The notes: generated by a model not told the origin, from the letters alone. Positions 47,731 through 59,246 are shown, numbered from the stretch's first letter. The stretch is DNA of 64,000 nucleotides from Adiantum capillus-veneris (GCA_014529385.2 CM043962.1:149726647-149790646), one strand, 5' to 3'. Program-made: numbers and translations.

Positions 47731-48426
47731 TTAGCAAGCTTTAAGCAAGTGCTAAGAGCTGAACGCGTATTTGATTTCCATACTCAATTTGAGGGATTTG
47801 AAATGACATTAGAAGGAAAAGCACTGACATGGTTTCAAAACATTTCCTTTCCTTGTTTCAAAACATTTCCTTTCCCTCTCGGATCTGCAACAATGGTTGT
47901 GAGTGCAGGACAAGGAAGCCCTTTTCCTGGTAGAACAGCGGGTGATGGAAACCTACAACAACGAAAAAAGTCATCTAAACCTTGTCGATTTTTTGCAGAT
48001 GGTAAAGAATGCTCTTATGGGGACAAATGCACTTTTGTTCATGTTGCTAGAGATGATGCCTATCCAGCTTCTCGATTCAGCAGCTCAGATGGCAGAGGAT
48101 TGCCTACTCCCAAGCTCAAAACTCATATGTATGCGAGGCGGGAACGAGGGGAAGCTTGGAACTACGGGGAGAGATGCCATTATGCACATGGCTATGCGGA
48201 GTTGCAAAGCGACAATGGAGTGTCAGCCTACAGTAACGACAATGCTCTAGCAGCCAACAAAGTGCAATATTCAAGCCCAAGCTTGGAGAGTCCACCTTTT
48301 GTACCTCAATTTTCACATGTGAAGCCCATAAATGCTCCTCCTACTGCTGCTCCACTCGGAGGATCACATTTTATGACAACTACAAATGCTCCTCTCTCGA
48401 ATGCCTATCCTACCACAGGCACATGA
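47731..48426 (+). pseudogene. gag fragment joined to a two-finger CCCH zinc-finger sequence
   Basis: The frame opens after a stop at 47701 with EFGDPYDHLASFKQVLRAERVFDFHTQFEGFEMTLEGKALTWFQ, a Ty3/gypsy gag core. Near 47840-47885 a 24-bp duplication (TTTCAAAACATTTCCTTTCC twice) marks the end of gag similarity. Then comes KPCRFFADGKECSYGDKCTFVH, a complete C-x8-C-x5-C-x3-H finger, and, 35 residues on, MYARRERGEAWNYGERCHYAHGYAELQ. The latter has the same spacing, but its first two Cys are Tyr and Trp. A Ser/Pro/Asn-rich tail follows to the stop. This looks like a host RNA-binding CCCH gene fragment captured by the element. Fusion and family are seen; capture and the dead second finger are inferred. 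Confidence 0.7.
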
Positions 48427-48798
48427 GCACAACCAGCACAGACGTTATGTACTTGCGTCTGCACAAAATCTCCACATTTTTTATTCACCTATGCATTTAC
48501 ACATTTGCCCTAGATCGAAGCATGATCATAATTGGCTTCACATGATATTTGTACAAGGGTTTAATCACTGTCGCAAATGAAACGCAATAAGACCTACCCT
48601 AAAACCTATGCATGGACATATCCAAGTGTGAACCCAAGCGTGATGCAGCTAATTAGAATCACGACTTGATGAATCCAAATGTGAACTCATGCCTATTCCT
48701 AAGGATGTCCATTGAGAACCATGAGCTAATGCATCCACAGGGAACTAGCCATGATGTATCTTGACATACCTAGGATGAATCTGGGTTTAAGGGGGCGA
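48427..48798 (+). other. non-coding 3' region of the composite element, ending in a PPT
   Basis: No frame recognised. Ends in TTTAAGGGGGCGAT at 48785-48798, a polypurine tract-like sequence before an LTR-like start. Confidence 0.45.
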
Positions 48799-49028
48799 TT
48801 GTTAGGTAAACCCAAGCTTCATCAAGAATCCACTCTTGTGTGTGCAACACCTCACCCACCTAGCAATCTATGTGTCAAAAGACTACATCCTTCACTATGC
48901 TTATATAAGAGGCCCTTTTGTACATGTATTTCAACTCTAATAATTAAGCACCGTTTTCATTATGAATGCATCACTTTTATATCCATCATAGCCTTGCATG
49001 AATTAAGATATTGTAAAGACTTCTTTTC
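48799..49028 (+). repeat. 3' LTR-like sequence
   Basis: Starts TGTTAGGTAAACCC right after the polypurine tract, has CTTATATAAGAGGCCC (TATA box) near 48900 and ends around TTTTCACA, where gypsy RT coding begins. It does not match the family C 5' LTR at 43778, so the two ends may belong to different elements. Confidence 0.5.
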
Positions 49029-49422
49029 ACACAACATTTGGTCTTTATGAATATATTGTCATGCCTTTTGGCTTGACAAATGCTCTGGCCACATTCAACC
49101 GCCCAATGGAGAAAATTTTTAGGCCCTACCTCAAGTTCAATGGAGTATTCTTTGATGATATCATCATCTACTCCAAATCTCTTGAGGAGCATAAGCAACA
49201 TCTGCAGGTAATCTTTCAAAATTTGAGGGAGAATGAACTTTTCATTAACCAAAAGAAGAGTGAATTTTTCCTTCAATAGATTTAGTACTTAGGTCACATT
49301 ATCTCTCAAGATGGTATCCGTATGGATCCATCAAAGTTACACGTAATAAAAGGATGGCCTAACCCAAGGAATCTACATGAGCTATGAAGCTTTATTGGTA
49401 TGTGCACATACTAAAGACGGTT
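49029..49422 (+). pseudogene. gypsy B reverse transcriptase, C-terminal half
   Basis: [51 protein letters not shown] (catalytic DD), FINQKKSEFFLQ, then a stop, YLGHIISQDGIRMDPSKL and NPRNLHEL. The sequence is cut at 49422 by an LTR fragment. Highly similar to the gypsy A RT, same family. Confidence 0.85.
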
Positions 49423-50232
49423 TGTCATAAAATCTAATATCTAACCAACCCAAATGATATTCTCATATTAAACTGATCATTTAATGTGGGAGAATAAACT
49501 AGAACAAGTATTAGGATATAGACATGTGCTTACAGATCTATCTCAACACGAGGCCAATGGTAAAGGGGTCCAAATGAGAGATGGTCTGTCAAAGAGCATG
49601 GCTAGCTAGTGGAGCTTAAAGACCTTAGGGTTAGCTTCATTAAAGACCTCCAATGGTTAGTGTTAAAAGTCCTTTGGCCTTAGGCAAGCTAGGGTTGTGC
49701 TTGAGGTGGTAACCCATCTGAAGCTTGAGGTGCTTGCCGTGCTTGCTGACTAAGGTGCTTAATGACTAAGGTGCTAAGATGCTCCATGACTAAGGTGCTT
49801 GAGGGGTTAAGGTGTTCAAAAATTCAATGCATATCCCTACACGGGGGGGGGGGAGCCCTCATTGTAGGAGCTAGAGAGAGAACACACACACACACACTCA
49901 CACAAGGCAAGCTTGGTACAAAGAAAGTATCTAGGACACTTGTCAAGCTCCTCTTCATGTTGCTCTCATGGTATGCCTAAAGCCTATTGGTTAACCTCCC
50001 AAGGGGTCCAATGATAATTTAGCTATTTTAATTAATTGTGTATGCATTTATCAAGTCCTCTCTCTCAAAGGGGAAAGAGGGACACTTGTCCCAAGGCTAC
50101 CCTTGTTGCTGGATATGCACTAAGCATGTGATTGGCCAAGCTTGAGGAGGTCCAATCAAGTGCTAACTAGTGCTAGAAGACGGGTCAACCAAAGCAAGGA
50201 GGGGGCTAGCTTGGGGGGTATACTCTCCCCCC

Positions 50233-50288
<56 letters not shown>

Positions 50289-50556
50289 GTGTGAGTTGCA
50301 AAGTGCAAGAGCTCCATCTCCTTCTCCAAGCTTTTAGAGAATTTGAGAGCCTACACCAACACTCTTGGCTATGGAATGCAAATCCAACCAAGAGCCATGC
50401 TCCAATGCTTAATCTTGCCATCTTCTCCATCTTCATTACTATGCTATTATGTATGCCAAGCAAGATGATGATGATAAGTGAGGAACTACTTCTTTCTCCT
50501 ATGAATGTTTTGTCTTCCTCTTCCCTACCCTCATTCCCCGCTAACTCTCTCCACCA
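49423..50556 (+). repeat. family-1 LTR fragment inside gypsy B pol
   Basis: Starts TGTCATAAAATCTAATATC and follows the gypsy A LTR (reverse of 19640-18555), including a (CT)25 tract at 50236-50284. It stops at CTCTCTCCACC near 50556, without the last ~400 bp. After it, RNase H coding resumes but a piece of RT/RNase H is missing. Confidence 0.8.
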
Positions 50557-51000
50557 GAAGGGCACGCCATAGCATATGAAAGTCAAAGACTAAATACCAA
50601 TGAACAAGTGTGGGCATATATATAAAAGAGCTACTAGATGTTCTACATGCCCTAGGCACATGGAAGCACTATCTATTGGTTACTCCATTCATCTTATGAA
50701 AGAACCACCAAAGTCTCAAGTACTTCATGATGCAAACCAAGCTGTCCGACAAACAAATGAGGTGGGCAAATTTCATTTCACAATTCAATTTTCATATTGC
50801 TCATATTGTAGATAAGCATAATCAAGTAGCCGATGGAGTATCGATGAGCAAGAGCAAATGCGGCGTGTATAGCAACTCATAATGATCTATCTTCCATGAT
50901 AGATACATATGCTATTGACCCTGATTTTAGGGCCATAATATCAGCCCTTGCCTTAGGGAAGAAAGAGGAGCCATTCACCTTGTAGGATGGTTATCTTCTC
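50557..51000 (+). pseudogene. gypsy B RNase H
   Basis: EGHAIAYES.RLN, EQVWAYI, RTTKVSSTS-type frames and HIVDKHNQVAD: RNase H middle and end in shifting frames, ending with the acidic linker GKKEEPFTL before integrase, as in gypsy A. Confidence 0.75.
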
Positions 51001-51880
51001 CATGGAAACAGGCTATGTGTTACTCACTCCCTTCGTGAGAAAGTGATGTATGAATCCCATGTTCCTCCCTATGTGGGTCATAGAGGGATTCAAACTACTC
51101 TTTGAGGAGTAGATACATATTTTTATTGGCCCACCATGAAAGTGGACATACAAGAGTATGTTTCAAAATGTGTGGTATGCCAAAAGACATAGTATGATAG
51201 AGTGAAGCAACCTGGATTACTCCAATCATTGTCAGTCCCTGATTCGACATGGGAGAGTATATCCATGGATTTTATCTTTAGATTACCCAAGTTTATCCAT
51301 GGGAATACGGAAATATGGACAATAGTCGACAGGTTTAGCAAGCAAGGACACTTTATTCCTATGAAAAAGACTATTAAGGCACACAAAATGGCAACCCTCT
51401 TCATATCCCAGATTTTCAAACACCATGGATTGCCAACATCCATTGTGTCAAATTGAGATCCTAGAATGACCATTAATTTTTGGAAAGGTCTCTTTGAAAA
51501 TCTAGGTACAAGATTGAATTTCTCATCGGCCTATCACCCACAAACGGATGGCCAAAGTGAGATAGCTAACCTTATGATTCTCAATCTACTAAAGACTTAT
51601 GTTACAGAAGTAGATCAACGCTCACAATGGGAGAAGTATCTTCCACTTGTAGAGTATGCGTACAATAACACTATCCATACTACTACAGGAAAGGAACCTT
51701 TTGAAATCATTGAGGGAAGACCTAAAATTCTCTTTCTACTTAAGGTACATGGGACGATCTTCGCTACCGATGAGTATAGCGAGACCTACAAGAATCTTTG
51801 CAAAAGATTAAGGAGGCTATATCCATCTCCCGGCAAAAGTAAAAGTTGTTTGCTGACAAGCATAAAAGGGCCTTAACGTT
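51001..51880 (+). pseudogene. gypsy B integrase
   Basis: The fullest integrase here. HSLREKVMYESHVPPYVGHRGIQ and CVVCQK form the H2C2 finger, then STWESISMDFIFRLPK (first Asp), IWTIVDRFSKQGHFIPMKK, HHGLPTSIVSN, a stop, DPRMTINFWKGLF (second Asp), HPQTDGQSEIANLMI (Glu), WEKYLPLVEYAYNNTIH and GKEPFEI. Stops: TGA where CGA (Arg) is expected before DPRM, and TGA in the finger region. Otherwise the reading frame is nearly whole. Confidence 0.88.
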
Positions 51881-52345
51881 CAAAGAAAATGATTGGGTCT
51901 TACTTAAGTTTCCCAAGCCTCCATTGAAGCAACTACGGGCAAAAATCCTACCGGCCACCAAAAGTATTATGCTAAATTAGCAAAAAGATACTGTGGTCCT
52001 TTTCAAATTTTAAAACCAATCAATGAGATGGCCTATCAACTCAAGTTGCCCAACCATTGGCTCATACACAATGCTTTTCATGTGAGCCTACTCAAGCCTT
52101 ACAAAGGAGAACCACCATCAAACCCAATTATTGAAGACCCCCAGAAATCAAAAATCAAGAAGAGATGCTACAACTCGAAGCTATCCTTGACATGAGGACA
52201 AGGTACTGAGACAGGGTCGGATTATTCAACAATTTCTAATTAAGTTCAAAAATTATCCTTTTGAAGATGTTACATGGATGCAAGGAACACAGCTTAAGGA
52301 TAATATGAACCTTGTCAATGCTTACAATGCTACACTAGAGTAAGC
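51881..52345 (+). pseudogene. gypsy B integrase C-terminus with chromodomain-like tail
   Basis: Frames give [51 protein letters not shown], the usual gypsy integrase end. Then VLRQGRIIQQFLIKFKNYPFEDVTWM..LVNAYNATLE before a stop: a chromodomain-like block with a W-M where W-E is usual. This marks family 1 as a chromovirus-type lineage. Confidence 0.7.
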
Positions 52346-52707
52346 AAATGTAAATGTTTCTTTTAAATGAACAATGTTTTTGTCTTATAGGACTAGATCT
52401 CTTTTTTTTTTTTGTGCACAAATTTGAGTAGTATGCATGCTTAGAATCATGTTTGTAAATGATGATGTCTCCCAAACACCAAGTAGAATTTGTTACTCTA
52501 CTTTGGAAAGTATGATATGGACTAAAGAGTAGACATGCTTGTAGAAGCTAAGTCTCCCAAGCACCAAATGGATTAGTCATCCATTCTAGAATGATGTCGT
52601 AGGGTAAAAAGGGATCCTCTACTCGCTAGCAAACATAGACTAATGACTAAGGCTTTATCTTCTCTACCTCATAGTCGAGGACGATTATGATTTCAAGAGA
52701 GAGGTAA
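52346..52707 (+). other. gypsy B 3' untranslated region and polypurine tract
   Basis: Non-coding; CTCCCAA(A/G)CACCAA(G/A)(T/A) occurs twice at 52467 and 52553. Ends with CAAGAGAGAGGTAA, a polypurine tract, at the LTR start. Confidence 0.6.
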
Positions 52708-53095
52708 TGTCATAAATTCAAACAACTAACTAACCCAAATGACTTTCTCATATTAGACTACTCATTTAATGTGGGAAAATAAACGGGAACAAGAGGTAGA
52801 ATATAGACATGTGCTTTTAGATCTATCTCAACATGGGACCAAAGGGAGAGAAGGCAACGGGTCCAAACAGGGAAATGGTCTATCAAAGAGAAATGACCAG
52901 ATAATGGAGCTTAAAAGACCTTATGGTTAGCTTCAACAAAGGCCTCCAAAGGTTAGTGTTAAAAGTCCTTAGACCTTAGGTTAAGCTAGGCCTATGCTTG
53001 AGATGCTTGATGACTAAGGTGCATGGTTAAGCTAGGCTTGTGCTTGAAGTCAAACCATATCCCTACAAGGAGGGGGCGAGCACTTAAGCTAGGGG

Positions 53096-53150
<55 letters not shown>

Positions 53151-53318
53151 TCCCACACACTTGCTAAAACCATGCTTGATGACCAAGGTGCTTTAGGTAC
53201 TTAAGGTACTTGGGGGCCAAGGTGCTTGAGGGGCTTGAAAGTCAAACAAGGGCCTACAAAAGAGGGGGCGAGCCTAGAGAGTAGGGGATGGGATTGAATA
53301 GTCTTTCCCTCATGCAAA
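52708..53318 (+). repeat. gypsy B 3' LTR (truncated)
   Basis: Starts TGTCATAAATTC after the polypurine tract. From 52980 nearly identical to 42020-42330 of the upstream LTR, including GA repeats (53098-53150). Stops at about 53318; the rest is missing. Confidence 0.8.
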
Positions 53319-54723
53319 CCATAAATGACAAACCTAATTAGGTTTGAATGATTAGGGCTTCGAGATATGAGCAATTAATTTTGCAATGATTAAAAATCAA
53401 GTTTAGATTGGCCAATTTAAAGATCAAGTTTAGATTGGCCAATAAGAACTTGACGAGACTAAATGAATGATATTGTGTACAAATCAAAGATAAGTTTACG
53501 AGAAATTGGCTCAATGTTTGGGTATGTTGTTTCACTCCATGTTTGTGTGCATACAAATTGGATTGTCAAAAATGCTTATGGTTTGCACCTAAAAAATTTG
53601 GAGCAATTGAATGTGAGAATGGCACTTGAATGAAAGAGAGATACCGTCAATTTTATGGGTGTAATTTTGGTGAAGCCCCACCCATGATCATTAAAAGGAC
53701 CTAGTGACTCGAAGAAAGATTTTTAAAAGCTCAATTGCGACCAAGATAAGGATGATTTTATGTAATTGATTGAGTTTGAAACCCGTTTTCGTATCAATTT
53801 TGAGATTGGATTTTATTGATGAGTGAAGTAGTTTGGAAGTTAGATTTGAACAGTCCATCACTATGGGATTTCATAAAAAGAGAACTGTGAACACCAATTT
53901 TTTGGGTATACACATGTATGGTAATTGATAGAGAGTTGGATATTGGTGAATGTGATGGCCATGGGAATGTCCTCCAAGAGAGATTTTGAAAACAAAAAAA
54001 AAACGCAAAAGCGCCAACGCGCTATTTACCTTGCCAATAGTGCACACCCATGCTCGCCAATGCCGTGGCCGGCTATATTCCAACTCTGCTTGCTGGCACT
54101 GCCCACAAAATGACACCCAATTGCGCGTGCTTTTGCGGCACACACACACACACACATGAGTGGAGATGCCTCGATTGATTTGTTCTTGTGGCTCCCAAGT
54201 CCATGCCAATCACAAGCAACCCTCACGTTGACTAGATACATCATGTATATTGTAACTCAAGACTTGTAGGACCCGGTGACCTAACTTGGTGGCAAATCAC
54301 ATGGGACCACACTAAAACCAAGGATACATTTAAATCTGATGCCCTACCACATCAAGGCAACTAATCTCAAGAGTCAGAACTCCACTTGCCTTAACTACAA
54401 CCTCCAATAATCCAAGGCAATTTTTTTGCACCAACTGACTCATCTGAGCGCAAATGCCGGCATTGCAGGGTCCTACTGTCCACGAGTCGCTTTTGGGAGC
54501 TACTTGCAACACTTTTCTCCACCTACCAAGCTCCATCTACCCACATTGACCTGCATTGGCTCAATTCAAGCCACTCAAAAACTCTGCTTCGAATTCGAAG
54601 ATGTTGCCACAGATTCGCAAGTTGCACTAGATCAAAACCAGAATTGATCCATTCACAAACCCACACTTTACTACACCACCACTCACCTTCTCTCATCGCT
54701 TTGTCACCGTGTCCACGTCATTA
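53319..54723. other. gene-free DNA
   Basis: A 26-bp direct repeat (AAGTTTAGATTGGCCAA.. at 53399 and 53429). From about 54000 the sequence becomes C-rich, with short frames but no recognised family. Confidence 0.3.
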
Positions 54724-54724
54724 C

Positions 54725-54804
<80 letters not shown>
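54725..54804 (+). repeat. (CA)40 microsatellite
   Basis: Uninterrupted. Confidence 0.95.
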
Positions 54805-54805
<1 letters not shown>

Positions 54806-54891
54806 CCTGCTACCCACTGTTTGTGCCACTTGACAGCACACACACACGCTTTGATAAAAGCCCTGGGCACCGTTTCTGCTTAAAAAATGAA

Positions 54892-54953
<62 letters not shown>
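54892..54953 (+). repeat. (CA)31 microsatellite
   Basis: Uninterrupted. Confidence 0.95.
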
Positions 54954-55611
54954 GTTTTTGGTCATTGTGGGGCACAAGCCAACCACCCTCACACCAGTGC
55001 TTCGTAAAACCACTTGCCCACTTCACTCGCATGGAGTCGCGTGCAAATCTTATCTTGCCCTGACCTTGCTAGGTTCCCATTTGCCCCTATATCTCGCCGA
55101 GGCTCACAACTCACACAATAGCTATACACACTCTTCTGTCGAGCTTTGCACCAGAACTCTCTCTCACACACACGCACATACACACATTTTCTAAGGCTGT
55201 TCCACTTGCCTTGACGTGCCTGGTTCAATAACTCATCTGAGTCATCTCCTATTCACCCGCTTTGATCGCCACCTATCCTCTTTTATCTGCTCGCCTAGTC
55301 CAGCCAAGTGCTCACACCAATCACCAGGTGGCTCTAAGCTACTCATTAGAGTCAAAATCAAACCAGGGTTCTGCGATTTATATACACTAAACCCCCGTTT
55401 TTTTTTCTAACACTGACTCCTAGTCCCACAGACATCTGCGCAATCTCCTGCAACCTGGCTAATGCCACCCTACCCATACATGATCAGGTTGTGTCATGAT
55501 ATGCTCTTTTTAGAATCCTTCCTGGCTGCAACCCAATGCTCACCACCTTCCCGAGTCCGGAGACCACCCGCTAGCAGCCAGCAACTCACTCTCAGCTCAT
55601 TCGTGAATCAT
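54954..55611. other. gene-free C-rich DNA between CA arrays
   Basis: No motif recognised; frames are short. Confidence 0.25.

Positions 55612-55700
<89 letters not shown>
55612..55700 (+). repeat. (CA)44 microsatellite
   Basis: Uninterrupted, the longest CA array of the window. Confidence 0.95.
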
Positions 55701-55702
<2 letters not shown>

Positions 55703-56012
55703 CTTGACGACTCATTCTCTCTCGCTATCCTTGGTCCCACCATGGCCCTCGCAATAAACACATAGTTTTAGCGTTGTTTCGTAGTCACGACAGAAATATT
55801 TTTGAAAAATAAGCCATGGTTCCACCCCTTAGATTCGAAGAAAGGAAACGCGTGAGTGTACTATGCCTTGAGCTATCATTTGGGCTGCAAAATCGAGAGG
55901 GTAAGCCATCCACTTAAAATAGAGTAAAGCGAATTGTTTCTTGACTGGATGCATGTATTATAAAAAAAAATTTGATTGTATTTGTTTGGTGCTTCATAAA
56001 AAAGAAAGCACC

Positions 56013-56016
<4 letters not shown>

Positions 56017-56065
<49 letters not shown>
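56017..56065 (+). repeat. (GA)n microsatellite
   Basis: About 24 units. Confidence 0.95.
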
Positions 56066-56070
<5 letters not shown>

Positions 56071-56199
56071 ACTTGGAGTTATGATAGGTACAATCATTGG
56101 CCAATGCCATTTTCTCTCTTTTGTTGCTTTGTATGTCACAATATGCTACGTGAGAGGATGAGAAGCAAGTGCATTGATTTTCTATGCGATGGGTGAATA

Positions 56200-58041
56200 A
56201 TTGTTCATGAAGTTACATAAAAATTGCCAAGTTTGTGGTGGAATGTGATAGATTTTGGAGCGCACTAATCAATTATCTTTTTTAAAGGGTGACTGGCAAA
56301 GTGGGATTCCATGACAGTTGTTGGCATTGCAGCATAGTACAATATTTGGCTATTTAGAGCCATTACAATTCTTTTGATTAATAGTTGTGCGCTCATAGCT
56401 TTGTTTAAAATGCAAACTTTCATATTTGAGCTAGTTGTTAGCCAACTGTTTGAGAGCTAAAAATGCAAAATTTGGCTTTCAAGTGCCACTTCCTCTCATT
56501 CAAAGTGGCATTATATCTAGCTCATAGCTTGATCCAAATCTTCACATTTCATTTGAGCTAGCACTCATTCAACTTTTGATCGTGCATGAGGAGATCTAAC
56601 ATTGCAAATGTGCTTATTTAGAAGCATAAGCATATTCTCTCTCAGTTTTTGATGTGTATGCATATAGTTGCTACTAAAGAGCATCATGTTCATAATCAAA
56701 GGCACTTTTTTTCCTTAGGGTTGTTTCCCTTTGGTATATTTGGGTATTTGAGACCCTAGAATTAGGTTTTCAATAATGTTTTTTGTGTGTTTTTCTTGGC
56801 TTTCAATAAATGGTTTTTGGAGCTTGTGCTTCAAGAAGCTTGGCTTGCAAATAAAAGGAATCAAGAGGCATCTACAATCGAGTGGATGCTTTGCTCAAGG
56901 ATGCTCAAAAGAGCATGAATAGGTGAAATCCTTCCATGATATTTCTCTTTTGTTTATCTCTCCATTCTTTGTGCTTGGATTATGTGATTTTGCTTCTAAG
57001 CTATGGTTCTTTCATTTTCAAAAGCTAGGCATACATGAAAGTTTCAACACTTTGCTTTGTAAATATTAAACTCATTAGAAATTTGGTTTTATGTGTGCTA
57101 ATCATGGGTAATTGGCCTTGACCTAGGTTAATGTAGGATCATTGTTTCTTAGTCCTAGACTCTTAGTGATTGTTTTAATACTCTACTCATTTCTAACATG
57201 ACCTAGGGCAATGATTAGTCTTAAGTCCCTTAGTATATTTGCCATAACAACTCAAATGGAAGCAATAAAAAAGTGCGAAAAAAATGAAACAATGAAGCAA
57301 AAAAGGTGTCCAAAAAGAGTAGCAAAAATGCTACTAGACACATAAAAATGAAATCTCTATGTTATGTTTGTGTCGTTGTGAGGCCTAGTGCATTATTGGC
57401 ACTTGGCAGGCATTGGGAACCACCTTGGCTTGCTTGGTCATGGCCCTAAACCGATGCCCTGGGCTGATAGGGATTAGCCATCACCTTGGTAGGCTAGTAG
57501 ATTTTTGGAACACCTCCTTGAGGGTTCAAGGAGTCGAGAGTCGTAGCTAGAATTGCCTTGGGGTGGTAGCCTTGTGTTGTGCTTTACTTTTTCTATTAAA
57601 AGTTAAAAAACAATCTTCCATGAGCTTCAAAAAGCTAAATGACAATGTACTAATAGATTAAGAGCTTCTTTGTGGCCATAGACATGATAGACTTGGATGC
57701 TTTATTAAGATTGATCATATGATTTTTAGGCTAGTAGGTTTATGAACTTCCATTAGCCTAGAGTCATAATTGATACTTGCGTTACATCCATAAATTTGAA
57801 AGGTGTTTTTTTTGGTTTATGTTGTTTAGTATCTGGCTATGATAAAACCCTCAACAAAAATTCACTTTGCATGATTGCTCATTGCACTTTATGTTTTATT
57901 CATCCTTGATGGAATTTGATACTTATGACTTGTTTTATGTTTTGAAGCTCAACATTCCTCCATGGATATGCTTTCTACCATGTCATCGTGATTTTGCTTC
58001 AACAGCACACGAGGACGTGCGCCAAATTAGGAGGGAAGGAA
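56200..58041 (+). other. non-coding DNA, at its right end the 3' interior of family D
   Basis: No coding frame. The last 15 bases (58027-58041, TTAGGAGGGAAGGAA) are a polypurine tract directly before the family D LTR, so at least the right part is the element's 3' untranslated interior. The left limit cannot be seen. Confidence 0.5.
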
Positions 58042-58879
58042 TGTGAGCAGTGGCTAACACATGCTACATCAATTATGCACCAAGCTAGGGATATGCTATT
58101 GTGCACAATATTTCCTATTCATTGTATAAGGCATTGGTTTCAGTAGGAGTTTCAAATTGTATAAGCTTATGCTAAAGGGCTCAACTTTATCCCATAGTTG
58201 AAGGGCTTGAAGCCCAAAACTATAAAAGAGCCCTATGCTAAATGAGAAGTCATTCTTGGGTGAGCTCTCTTCTTTGTAGAGTGGATGGTCATGAGGCTCA
58301 TAGGCTTTCCATGCCCATGTAGCTCTTGATTTCTAATAATTGCACTTTCTTTTTTATTAGTCTTCTTTGTTTTAATTATGTGAAGTGAGATTGTATTAGT
58401 TTGATGTTAGATCTCTAATCCATTTTTTAGTTAATCTCTTCTATCCACACCATTGGCCATGGTGTGTGAAGGCTATGCCTTCCCTCTCTTTCTCTCGCTC
58501 TACAAGGTGTGTGGTTAGTGTGTGCATATGTAGTAGCATTGAGGCATTGGATTGGAATGGCCACACTAATGCAAAGTAGGTATGTTAATTGCATGCTTGT
58601 GTAGTTGTGTGATTAGGAGTTGTGATTAGGGTGATTGATGAGAGGTTAATTTCAATTACATGATTGTGTGCAAAGTGATTAGTAAGTAGGATTGGGTGGT
58701 TGATTAGAGGAAGCCCCTTCCATGACTTCTCTCTATGATGGGTAGAAGGATCCCTTGAATCCTCTATTTTAATGCATCCTATGACGTTCGCGCCTCCAAG
58801 CGCTAGTAGGATTGCTGATCCACAAAATGATAATTTTATGTGGGTTGCAATTAGGCCATTGCTACAAGGCCTCCCTACA
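58042..58879 (+). repeat. 3' LTR of family D
   Basis: TGTGAGCAGTGG..CCTCCCTACA, 838 bp, matching 39017-38043 in reverse, with a single copy of the 131-bp block. CTATAAAAGAGCCC is the likely TATA box. Copia-1 sequence resumes immediately after it. Confidence 0.82.
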
Positions 58880-59246
58880 TACAAATAATTCATTAGATTG
58901 TTTTGCTTTGGTTGTTTCTAGTTTATGTGATGAGGAGAAACCTCTTTCTTTTGATGAAGCACATAATTTAAAAAATTGGGTGGTTGCCATGCAACACTCT
59001 CAGGGAGATTTATTCACAGCAACACTCCCATGGAGATTTATTACCATATATATGCGGCAATGATGTGTGTGAACACACTTAGGGCTGTTGAGACAATTTT
59101 CCCTCACTAGGAGGTTTTCCCCCGTGCATTGTATACAGTGACTTATCTATCTATTGTGCACTAAACAATATACTCTCTGCCATGTGCCTTGAGCTTCTTC
59201 ATCTTCTCCAAGCTGTGCGTGTTTTCCTGCAACCCTATTTCCAACA
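58880..59246 (+). pseudogene. Copia-1b 3' end with 3' LTR
   Basis: NNSLDCFALVVSSLCDEEKPLSFDEAHNLKNWVVAMQ matches the RT start region of Copia-1c (SDCYALAVSSLCGIEKPLSFDEAQNSKNWMATMQ). It then jumps to a polypurine tract (CCCATGGAGATT) and an LTR 59039-59246 (TATTACCATA..CCAACA), so most of RT and RNase H is deleted. The coding begins exactly where 39018 on the minus strand stops. Confidence 0.75.

Noticed and set aside
47903-48250. Alternative 115-aa frame over the zinc-finger region
   Set aside because: Out-of-frame shadow; the CCCH pattern with exact spacing is in the other frame.
43778-49028. One complete LTR element with matching ends
   Set aside because: The presumed 5' LTR and the LTR-like 3' end do not align and no matching flank duplication was seen, so a single element is not supported.
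54704-55194. Open frames of Thr-His or Cys-Val repeats
   Set aside because: Translations of CA/GT microsatellites, not genes.
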